Origin: Diospyros lotus
Lineage: Eukaryota > Streptophyta > Magnoliopsida > Ericales > Ebenaceae
NCBI RefSeq assembly: GCF_014633365.1
Contig: NC_068346.1
Span: 36,333,191 to 36,397,190 of the forward strand
Direction: 5' to 3'
DNA: 64,000 nucleotides
Of this stretch, positions 29,099 to 38,195 are shown one piece after another; the stretch's first letter is position 1; each line of letters begins with the position of its first letter. Position numbers and translations under genes: made by a program. The notes below the pieces were generated by a model. It was not told the DNA's origin, ran no database searches, and worked only from the letters and a program-made list of their open reading frames with translations.

Positions 29099-29542
29099 TC
29101 AAGCCTGGTATTCTTCCACCGTGCCTTCTTGCTTTAATTTGTTGAATTGTTCCACTACATCTATCAAGCTATTCTCTCCAAAACGGGCACAAAATTCCTC
29201 CACAAATTCTGGCCATCTCCACTCATTCCTCTGTCCACTCCAACTTTGGAACCAAGAGTCTACTACATCGTTTAAGTATGCAACTACCATATTCATCTTA
29301 TTCTCCTCCGCCACCCTGTAGTGATAGAAGAAGCATTCGCATCTTCTGATCCACCACCGGGGTTTCTCCCCCTCGAACACTGGAATCTCTAGTGTAGGCA
29401 TAGAAGCATTGGGCTGATTCACCACATTTCCTCTTAGTGTGGCTTCTGCTACAAACTCCATCTGTTCTTCCCTCTCCTGTCTTTCCCTAGCTCTAGGAAT
29501 GATCAGCACTACAACTGCTCTTGGTGGGAAATCCACCAACAA
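29099..29542 (-). pseudogene. Gypsy gag (capsid) fragment
   Basis: The frame has IPVFEGEKPRWWIRRCE and WRWPEFVEEFCARFGE, typical of the retrotransposon gag domain. Gag-like residues continue in other frames to about 28860. Confidence 0.85.
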
Positions 29543-29835
29543 GCTTGAATTTGGTTGCCTAGAACAAATGGCAGCGTAGCACTCAACTATTGGCTTAGCC
29601 CATAGAATTCCTCCCTCATACGTGAGAAATCCTCCCTTACGTTCCTTTTGACATCTGACACGTCAGCTGGGATGCGGCTCACATCCTCTTGGGTGTTTCT
29701 AACTCCCACTTCTACGGTCTCCAACCTCTTATCAACTTGTTCGTGGCTCTACCTCAAACCAGCTTCTACATCCAATCACAATTCCATCTGCTTCATGTGA
29801 GTTCCTTCTACCATGTTTTTCAGTTGATGATCGAT

Positions 29836-29850
29836 GGCTCTGATATTAAT
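29836..29850 (-). other. Degenerate primer-binding site of the gypsy element
   Basis: Directly inside the 5' LTR the minus strand reads 'attaatatcagagcc', close to the TGGTATCAGAGCC complement of initiator tRNA-Met. Confidence 0.7.
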
Positions 29851-30174
29851 TGTCACTACCGAAGAGACTAACAAGGATTAAGAATTCCAAAAGGAATTCT
29901 TCGATTATTGGAGAAAGAAGAGGAAGAGGGAGAGAGAGAATTGAGATAAGAGAGAGAATAACAAAAAGGAGAGAGGAAAGATTAGAATATTCTCATTGAT
30001 TGATTTCTTTAGGCGTGGCCCTTACATATATATAGACGGTTAGGGTCCTTCTAGAAGGTGACCCTACCGTAGGTAGCCTTATAACGGCTGAGGGCACCTA
30101 ATTTTGCATGGAAAAAATATAGACAAGATATAGAAATCAAGGTCGTGGACCAAACTACCCCTAGGACCATGACA
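29851..30174 (-). repeat. 5' LTR of the gypsy element
   Basis: 324 bp. The + strand runs from TGTCACTACCGAAG to GGACCATGACA. It aligns with the other LTR with scattered substitutions and small indels, so the insertion is not recent. Confidence 0.93.
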
Positions 30175-31226
30175 GTTGCAAGCAAAACGAACAAGGCGTG
30201 CATTGGAAGAAGCAATTTATTATCGAGTTTCCTCTGTAATTTTCAGATTGAACAACTTTGTTAATTATAAAATAGTTTCTTCTCACATGCATTTTCATGC
30301 TTCTATTGAGATAGTTTTGGCCTAACCATTTTATCATTCTTCATTTCTTTCATGGCTTGGTTCACTTTCTTCCAAGCAAATATGTTTATAGAACATCTAA
30401 TTTCTATCTTCCTTTAAATTACCAAGATACCCCAACTTTATATTCATTTAGTTACCTTCATTAAATGGATTGAATAAATACTCATTAGTCATTCCTTCTC
30501 TCCTAAATTGCTCCCTCATTTATTAGCACCTTTGATCTTTCTTATACACCTTAATTGGCTCAAATCTTTTATTATTATTCTTCTTCTTGCTTTAGCCAGC
30601 TTGTGTATATCTCTTTTCCCATCATTTTTTGTCTTTTTGAAGGTACAAATTTCTACAAGCTTCGACCTTCACTAACTACTTTTTGTTAGGATATGCATAA
30701 AAAATCTTGAAACAAGATCTCTTGTTCTTAATTTTTTTTTCTAAAACCTCCTTCCTCACCATAACTCCTTTTGGGCAGGAGTGTTTTTGTTCCGACTCTC
30801 ACAAAACAGTCTATGAATTTGCCCATCCTTGCAAGTCTTACAATACAACCAATCCTTTGATTCATACCATGCTACCAAAATACCCACACCCCCATATTTT
30901 CATCACAAACACGTGCATAAACATTAAATCCACCAAACCAGCCCTAAAAAAATGAAAATTAAATTAAAGTCACATGACAAACCAAACACATACATAAAAC
31001 CCTAAATGTGCCAAACTAGCCCTAAAAAATGAAAACTCAATTAAAATTGGATGACAAACCAATTTTACAGATAACTCAGTTTTTGTAAGGGGGAAAGGAA
31101 GAAACCTAGTCAGAATCTACCCGTCTAAGTAGAAAAGATGGATCCAGTACAATCAAAACCAACCACGCTTTAAGCAAATTAAACTGAAAACTGGCTTGAT
31201 CTACACGATATGGATAGAGATCTTAC
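30175..31226 (-). other. Right part of the 5'UTR intron with a short tandem duplication
   Basis: AT-rich intron. A segment around 'accaaaccagccctaaaaa' near 30930 is repeated near 31010 with a period of about 80 bases. Otherwise nothing recognised. Confidence 0.5.
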
Positions 31227-31315
31227 CTCTCTGCCGAGCTTCTTGAGTGATCCGATCAACTATCAGAGAGAGAGAGTGAGTGTTCGAGTGAACAGCTTGA
31301 GCAAGTGATGAAGCT
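31227..31315 (-). other. 5'UTR exon of the bromodomain gene
   Basis: The minus strand has a CT-rich leader without ATG, ending 'ggcagagag|gtaagatc', a strong donor. Joined to the acceptor edge 24224, the first ATG is the one used at 24170-24168. The transcription start is approximate. Confidence 0.6.
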
Positions 31316-32800
31316 TTAAGGCAGTTGAAGAAGGAAACCAATGTCAGCAAAGATAAGCTGGCAATTTGAGGAAACATTATTGGATTTGTGCCATTTTACT
31401 TTCATTTTCTCGGCATTTCTTCTTACATATTCACAGCCAAAATTTATAGAATGGGAAAAACTCAAAGAATTAAAATTATTTATATTTTTTATGAAAAGCA
31501 TATATCAAATTCAAAATAGATAACATTTGTAATCAGAGCATGAGGATACTTCATTTACAAAAATTATTTAAATAAGTCAAAAGGTAAAAGGTAAAAATAT
31601 TTTTAGCTGCAATGATTCTTATAAATGACAAAGAGACGTTTCTTCTACAGGCATCCATCTCCTAGACCACAAGCTAGGATCAAATTCATCTAACGGCCTG
31701 CAAAGAGTGAGCTTTCATGTACATTGTCTCTTGGTCTTCCACTCACTTAGCCCCTCACATTACAGAACATCATAGATAATATCATAGAGATCACTAGATA
31801 ATTATAGAGCAAATAATAGCAGTCCAAAACAATTTGGGTAATCTATAATCTTTATGCATGCAGCATTCCCAGTTATCACTATGTGCATGTGTAGCACTTA
31901 CATCATCTTTGGTTTTCACACGTCCTAATAAATCTGCCATGCAGTTGCAGGCATCACGTCCCCATTGTGCATGTGTGGTGCTTGCATGAACACTGTTTTG
32001 TCCCCACGCATCACGTCATTGTTTTGTGCATGTGTGGCGCTTGTATCACGTCAATTCCCTTTGTCGACACTTATTCTTAATGGGGATGATGTTTGGCGGC
32101 CTCCAATGGTAAACCTGATACATGTCATTAAAAGCCTGATTGGCCTTGAGCCATCTTTTCATCCTATTTGCCTGTCTTGGGACATCACCATCCTATGTGG
32201 CATTGCTAATATTCTAGTTTCAGTAAGTTGAGGGAACTGTAATTTGTATTAGTATTTTAAAATGGTAAAATGGGTATATTGGATAAATTTTGGTGAGGTT
32301 GTGTTAAGCCTTAGAATGCAACCAATGTGAGTTGAGTTGAGAGTTCTATAGAGTTGCCAAACTTAGTGTTTGATGGCAAACACAACTCAACTTGCCTCAA
32401 AATTATAACATAATTAGTACCTAATCTATTAGAAATAAATGTAAAATAAATACATTTATACATATATTTTATAATAAAACATAATATATTAGCAATTATG
32501 TAATTTATATTTCTATTTTCTTTATTTATAATATATTTGTGTTTATAATTTATATTAGTAATTGTAAATTAGTTATCATCATATAATATAATAGTAATCA
32601 TATATTTAATATATTAGTAATTATGATTTATAAGATATTGCTATTTTTATTTATAATCATATATTTAATATATTAGTGCTTATAATTTACAATAAATTCT
32701 ACCACATTTTTTATTTTTTGCATCATAAGATGTGTTCTTTTATAATATATTTAAATTTTTTTATTCAATCTTACCACCGGCGCCTGCTACCGGCAGAATC
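31316..32800. other. Intergenic region with a small minisatellite
   Basis: Between about 31880 and 32055 the phrase 'gtgcatgtgtgg' plus '[t/c]gcttg' and 'catcacgtc' recurs about three times. From 32240 to 32760 the sequence is very AT-rich. No gene recognised. Confidence 0.5.
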
Positions 32801-33135
32801 CGAGTGGGATTTTGTTCACCCTGGGGTGACTTTACTCTTGTGGTAAAAAAGTTATTTTGGCCTCCCTCTCTACCCACCCCCTCTCTCTCCTTCATCCCGC
32901 CGTTGCCTCGCCGCTGCTCGCCGACCCGCCGCCTCGCCTCGCCGTTTCTCTCTCCTCTCTCTCTTTCCTCCCGCCGCTCTGCCTCGCCGAGGCAGCGATG
33001 CAGCGGGAGGCGAGGCGGCGAGCAGCGGGAGGCGAGTCGGTGGCGGGAGGAAGGAGAGAGAGGAGAGAGAAACGAGGTGGTGGGCGGGAGGCCCAAAATG
33101 ACTTTTTTACCCTCAGGGTGAACAAAATCGCACTC
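32801..33135. mobile_element. Foldback element with GC-rich palindromic interior
   Basis: The left end is CGAGTGGGATTTTGTTCACC and the right end is the complement of CGAGTGCGATTTTGTTCACC. The element is flanked by an exact 8-bp duplication GCAGAATC (32793-32800 and 33136-33143). The inside is one long imperfect palindrome: 'gccgcctcgcctcgcc' opposite 'gcgaggcggcgagcagc', and 'tctctctcctctctc' opposite 'gagagaggagagaga'. No transposase. A relative with the same ends is at 61967-62144. The 8-bp duplication fits a hAT-type insertion. Confidence 0.85.
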
Positions 33136-33143
33136 GCAGAATC

Positions 33144-33835
33144 TGGCCGGTGATTTCAGTAACCGAACCGACCATCGGATTCTTCTCATCTAAGTGAGTC
33201 ACATAACAAAAAATGGCAGCGATCCAGCGGTCTGATTACAGAGATCTGAAAATTAATTGTCGGCCTAAAAGTCGCCGACCATCGGTACTAATAATCGGAT
33301 TCCCCCACCTACGACGACTCATATATCCAAAAATTAGAATGATCCAAGTGTTAGATTTTTGCAGATCTGAGTTTTAATTATCAGCCAAACATGGTATATT
33401 TTCGGTAAAGTGATGTCGGCCACCGTGGACGGTGGTTTCCGGTGATCGGAGACTATAACCGGCCTCCCCCGGTAATAGTGACTAACATACTCAAAAACCA
33501 AGATCAACTGATGCCTAATTTTTAGTAGATCTAGCTTTAAAAAATGGGTATATACGTATACCTGTATTTGACTGTTAGCAGGTGCGGTGGCGTTCGGCAG
33601 TCGCGGGCCGTGACGGTGTTGCACAGTGCGGCAGCAGTGGCGGTCAAGCGTAGCAGCACTCCTGGCGGCGGTGGCGGTATAGCAGTGGTGGTAGCGATGC
33701 GGTGCAGCAGAGCTGTCGCCGGCGTAGGCGGAGGCGGCGGCGGCGGCGGCGGCGCAGCACTCTTCTTCTTCCGTCCTTATCTTCACTCTCACTCTCTCTC
33801 TCTCTCTACATTCGTCGTTTCAATTATGAATTAAA
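33144..33835. other. GC-rich block with CGG repeat, function unknown
   Basis: 'Ccgacc' and 'ccggtgatcgg' motifs are followed by a very GC-rich part at 33580-33770 with a (GGC)n run at about 33726-33755, then a CT run. Open frames on both strands are low-complexity and unconvincing. It could be the end of a larger transposon or an orphan promoter-like CpG-rich block. Confidence 0.45.
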
Positions 33836-34208
33836 TTTTAATTATTTATTATTATTATATATATTGTTATGAAATTAATTGTTTTTTATTGTTATCAATA
33901 TTTAATAATAGTTTTAATTGATTTTAATAATATTTTACATTCTTTGTGAATATAATAATAATTTTAAAAAATCATGGGATTTTTTAAATATTTTATGAAT
34001 AATGTTTTAATTTTAAAATATTATTTTGTGAAATATAGTTATTATTAGTTAATAATAATAGTGTTTAATTATTTTTTTATTATTATAAACTAATAATATT
34101 AATTTTTATTAATGTGAATTATATTTTAAATTTATCGTTAATATAATTAATAATTTTTAAAAAATCATAAAAAAAAATAGATACACCACTAAAATTTTTA
34201 TTTATTGT
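33836..34208. other. AT-rich spacer
   Basis: Almost only A and T; nothing recognised. Confidence 0.7.
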
Positions 34209-34715
34209 AGGTTTGTTAATAAATTGAGTCAAATATAGACTCGACTCGTATCAGGCTTCTTATACCAATCTATTTGATGGATTGGATATATATAAAATCC
34301 ATTAGATTTAAAATTATTCTCAATCCCATATTCTGCTAGATGCCTTACGTTTGAAGTAATACCGAAAGATGAGCTTGACTTCTAACACTAGATATTAGGC
34401 ATTAAGAGCTAGAAGGCAAGCAAATGAAGGAAAGCATTACGGGTTGTTGTTCCCTGCACCTCGAAGGTCTAACATTTCGCTCATTCACTACAAAAGGAGC
34501 AAAGTGAATAACCATTTGGAATGGAGTTGTTGCTATACTAGTTATATAGTATTGGTTATTAGTGGTAGTAGATTTTGTTTTTGTTTTTTTAATTAATATG
34601 TATAGCAGGTGTTGTTTAATAACATTGACCCATTTTTAAATGGGTATAGATCTAGTATTGTTTAATGACTATGGGTTTGATGAGTCTAACCTAGACTCGA
34701 CTAATTAACAAACCT
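34209..34715. mobile_element. Non-autonomous TIR element
   Basis: The left end AGGTTTGTTAATAAATTGAGTC mirrors the right end (complement AGGTTTGTTAATTAGTCGAGTC). Also inverted are 'gactcgactcg' and 'ctagactcgac'. It has no coding capacity, and the target duplication is not obvious. Confidence 0.6.
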
Positions 34716-35985
34716 AAGTATGTGGTGATAATGAGACACTGGTAAGACAGTGTGATAATGGCAGAGAGGCGGAGAACCTAGATGTCGATGACAAATAAAA
34801 GGTTAATGATAAAAGAGATTGAGAAAAATGAAAAGACAGTCATGTGAGAAAAGGAATGAATAGTGGGAAGAGGAAATGTAGTATTTTATTTTTGTTATTG
34901 CCAAAAAATACAATAATTAAAATTTATAACGCTAGAAGATCAAATCAAGGTAGAGTAAGACACAAAATGAGAGGTAACCACTTGTCCGAGAGAGAGAGGG
35001 AGAAAAAAAGGAAAAACGCTGCTATCCAGAAGAAAACTTGCACTGTTATTTGGCAGAAAGCTCGACATGTTTATATCCTTCGAAAAACCAAATGTGGGCT
35101 CAAACAAGCAATAGAATGTTAAATTGGGATAGAAATGAATGGTTGTCTGAGAGAGATTTTTGTTGTTTAAGATAAAATAGCTACAAAATAGAACACAGTC
35201 AAAAGGCGTGCGAGGATTTCTTTGGCGTAAGTCCTCTGATACATACATTAATACAAGTCACGGTAATGATGAATAAGCACGTTAGAAGTAGTCCAAAATA
35301 AGAAATGGTTGCTCTTCCAAATAAATAAACAACTTAATGATGTGCTTAAACTTAAAGTATAAAGCTTGGTGTGTGTGTTTTTTTTTTACTTATTTAGTGT
35401 AGTTGTTTCAGGTGTTTTAGATGTGATTTCTTTCTCATTTTGTAAATGAAGGATAAATGGTATTTATACCTCCTAGAATGCCGATAGTAAGACATGTGAC
35501 ACACATACATGAGGTGTGCACAGAGTTGCCTTGGGTTAAGCATAAATTAGGCTTAGAAGGAATCTCCCAAAAAAAACATGAACCTAGTGAGTCTTTTGGG
35601 ATAAAGAGTGACTTAAGTAGTTGTTATTGCTCGAACAATAACAAGTTATTTATATGAATATTTTATTTTTGTTAATATTTTGTAAATATAGTTAAATTCT
35701 TTAGTTATTTATAAATATTTCTCAAATATTTTTTGGTTAATATGTTTTTTTTTTATTTTTCAATAGAATTTTCAATTATTTTTGTGATTATAGTTAATAA
35801 TTCTTAAAGAAAACATATGGTTTTATTAATTATTTTTTATTGTTACAAAAAAATTAATTTTTAGTAGTTATTTTTTATTGTTTTGTATAGTTTTAATTAT
35901 ATATTTTTGTAATTATTAATGATAGGTTTAAAAAAATCTCAAAATATTTAATTATTTTATTACATATAGAAAAATAATTTAATAC
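34716..35985. other. AT-rich intergenic region
   Basis: No supported genes. Reading frames near 34844-35248 lack any recognised domain. Confidence 0.5.
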
Positions 35986-36300
35986 AACCACGCAAAATCA
36001 ACAAAAATTGCCAAAAACAGTTGTTGCAAAAAACCGTTGGTAAATGACAAGAAAACAAATGAATTGTGTACATTAGCAACGGTTTCAAAGCCACTAATTC
36101 ATAACAATTAAAATATATAACTCGTAACTATCAATACAATTGCCATAAAAAAGCCTTCATAGAAAAACTACCAATAAATAATTTATTAGCGATGGTTTTA
36201 AAATCTTCGCAAAAATACTAATTTAGCTGCGATTATTTACATTGTCGCAAAACTATTATTAAAACCATCGCAAATGACAATATTTTTAACATCAACAACT
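35986..36300. repeat. CACTA-like subterminal repeats
   Basis: Repeated, partly inverted motifs 'agcaacggttt', 'agcgatggttttaaaa', 'gcgatt' and 'aaaaccatcgcaaa' resemble the subterminal repeat array of a plant CACTA (En/Spm) transposon end. A bounded element was not found. Confidence 0.4.
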
Positions 36301-36866
36301 TTCTTCTTTTTATTTTTCCTCTCCCTTCACGTATCAGATAAGTTTAATTTACAAACATATACGTAAATCGCTCTATCTACTTGTTATATACAAGAGTGTA
36401 GACAATCGTTAATAAATTTCTTATTTTGTTTAGTAATAAAATAAATATATTTCTTTTTTTACAAATAAGATTTCATCGAAACAAGATCTCATATTGTCTA
36501 TAACTTTAACTTAATGCATATTCCGAGACTTACAATGAAAATTAAAAATAATGAATCTAAACTAACAAATAAAGAACATATCTTCAACCAAAAAAAAAAA
36601 AAAATTATAAACACCGATATACAAATGTTAGAAGACGTTTTCAAAATGCTACACTTAAAAAAGATAAAACTCCTAAATGTTGCAACTTAACGTAACTTTG
36701 TAAATTTATTAAACTTTTTTTCTTAATTCAAACAAAATCTTTCCTCACAATCTTTTCATTTTACTTCGACTACACCCACTTAATCCCCCCAAAAAAAGGC
36801 CAAGTATGTCTAATGGCCCAACACTTTGACTTTAACTCTTGCAAAGCCTATATTTCATAGTGGTAA
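36301..36866. other. AT-rich spacer
   Basis: Nothing recognised between the CACTA-like array and the Cassandra element. Confidence 0.6.
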
Positions 36867-37086
36867 TGTAATACCCCGAGAGTCCAGAGAAATTAGTATA
36901 TATCGAGGATAGTGTAAGAAATAAAACAACACCAACTGGATACCTTTTGGGTTGAATGTTGACAAAAAACTCTCAAGTTAAACGTGACCTGGGGTAATCC
37001 ATAGATGAGTGACCCCTGAGAAGTTCATGTAGACCCATCAGGATAAGTTGTTCTGGATCTTCCTATCGCTCGAACGAGATGTTACA
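36867..37086 (+). repeat. 5' LTR of Cassandra with mutated 5S rRNA-like part
   Basis: The 5S-like part reads 'caagttaaacgtgacctgg' and 'atagatgagtgacccctgag'. Relative to the 3' LTR it has lost four bases ('gctt') and carries several substitutions. Confidence 0.9.
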
Positions 37087-37088
37087 GG

Positions 37089-37101
37089 TGGTATCAGAGC
37101 C
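37089..37101 (+). other. Primer-binding site of Cassandra
   Basis: TGGTATCAGAGCC, complementary to initiator tRNA-Met, two bases after the 5' LTR. Confidence 0.92.
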
Positions 37102-37284
37102 GACCCCCGAGCCTCTGAGCGCGGTGGTGGGGCAAACCTCAGCGAGGAGACTGAGTCCCAAGGGGGTGTGTGTAGGCTCCTATGGGGGTGCGTGTAGGCA
37201 CCTTAGGCGAATCTCACATCGGCCATGCAAGGGGGGAGATCTGGGATCGGTTGTAAGGTCACATGACGAGGACGTCATGTGCTT

Positions 37285-37296
37285 AAGGGGGGAGAA
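37285..37296 (+). other. Polypurine tract of Cassandra
   Basis: 'aaggggggagaa' directly before the 3' LTR. Confidence 0.9.
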
Positions 37297-37521
37297 TGTA
37301 ATACCTCGAGAGCCCAGAGAAGTTAGTATATATCGAGGATAATGTAAGAAAGGAAACAACACCAGCTGGATACCTTTTGGACTGAATGTTGGCAAAAAAC
37401 TCCCAAGTTAAGCGTGCTTGACCTGGGGTAATCCATGGATGGGTGACCCCCTGGGACGTTCGTGTAAGCCCATCAAGATAAGTTGTTCTGGATCTTCTTA
37501 TCGCTCGAACGAAATGTCACA
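37297..37521 (+). repeat. 3' LTR of Cassandra with 5S rRNA-like part
   Basis: 'caagttaagcgtgcttgacc' and 'ggatgggtgaccccctggga' (about 37404-37462) follow the 3' half of plant 5S rRNA, including the internal control region. Confidence 0.92.
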
Positions 37522-37526
37522 GGTAA

Positions 37527-38195
37527 TACCTCTTATTGTGGGAGATATTTGTAAGTATTTCGATAAATTTACGATCAAATATGCAAAACACAATAATCTT
37601 AAACTAAATAATAAGTTATCATCACGAGAAATTAACATTATATCCAAAAATTATGATCTCCTCTGACGATAACTCGACGTTATACTTGTGAGATAAGTCA
37701 AACCCATAATATTAAAATAAGTCGTAAATGTGATACTTGATCTTGTGCGCTATAGTAAGATTAAGTCGAGGAGCTAGTATTTTTAATAATAGTTATAGTT
37801 TAAATTTAATATTTTTTAATAAAATGTAATGTATTAAAAATATATTTAACTAAATTTAAAAATATTAGTTAACACAACCATCCGATAAAAGAGTTAAAAA
37901 GAGCTTAGAATTTAAGATAGAAGTTCCCGACGAGTACTAGTGGCAGTAGAAACAAACAATCAGGGGGAAGGCTTTGTTCGCCATCGCTCGCTTGCTTCCT
38001 CTCTGTGGTACCATTCCACTCCAAACTAGCTAGATCACTCTCTCTCTCTCTCTCTCACTCTCTCATGGCTTCTTCATCTTCTTCTCCTTCTTCCTGTCTA
38101 TCAAATCTCGACTGCAAACACGCGTTACTGTGATTTCTTGCAATTCAGCAACCCTTTCATACATATATATATATATATGTATATGCATCTGTAGA
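37527..38195 (+). promoter_or_regulatory. POLLUX upstream region and 5' leader
   Basis: The leader starts around 37930-38000. It holds a CT repeat at 38037-38056, a 22-codon upstream ORF at 38065-38133 and a (TA) run at about 38163-38180, just before the main ATG. CT-rich leaders are common in plant genes. No TATA box is claimed. Confidence 0.5.
38065..38133 (+). CDS. Upstream ORF (22 codons) in the POLLUX leader
   Basis: ATG GCT TCT ... TGA encodes a Ser-rich peptide starting MASSSSSSPSSC. It ends 62 bases before the main start at 38196, so reinitiation or leaky scanning would be needed. Whether it is in the transcript depends on the transcription start, which is not known. There is no evidence for a conserved peptide. 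Confidence 0.4.
   Translation: MASSSSSPSSCLSNLDCKHALL

Larger units (their letters stand above)
24883..30174 (-). mobile_element. Ty3/gypsy LTR retrotransposon (chromodomain type), decayed
   Basis: Nearly full-length element on the minus strand in the 5'UTR intron of the bromodomain gene. LTRs lie at 29851-30174 (5') and 24883-25196 (3') and start TGTCA. The flanking 5-mers GTTGT (24878-24882) and GTTGC (30175-30179) are a target duplication with one mismatch. The order gag, zinc knuckle, protease, RT, RNase H, integrase and chromodomain-like tail is that of Ty3/gypsy chromoviruses. Many stops and frameshifts interrupt all genes, so the copy is inactive. Confidence 0.93.
36867..37521 (+). 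mobile_element. Complete Cassandra-type TRIM retrotransposon
   Basis: 655 bp miniature LTR element without coding capacity. LTRs at 36867-37086 (220 bp) and 37297-37521 (225 bp) both start TGTAATACC and end in ACA. An exact 5-bp target duplication GGTAA flanks it (36862-36866 and 37522-37526). The primer-binding site and polypurine tract are in place. Each LTR contains a 5S rRNA-like stretch, the hallmark of the Cassandra family. Such elements depend on proteins of other retrotransposons. Confidence 0.93.

Noticed and set aside
32761..33189. Several overlapping frames on both strands
   Set aside because: By-products of the GC-rich palindromic foldback element.
33334..33834. Ala/Gly-rich frames on both strands
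   Set aside because: Low-complexity frames from a GGC repeat block with no domain.
37404..37462. Possible 5S rRNA gene
   Set aside because: Only the 3' half is 5S-like, and it lies within the LTR of a complete Cassandra element.
38130..38195. Extended N-terminus of POLLUX from an earlier codon
   Set aside because: The upstream in-frame start would be GTG and the added residues are encoded by a TA repeat. The first in-frame ATG at 38196 is more plausible.
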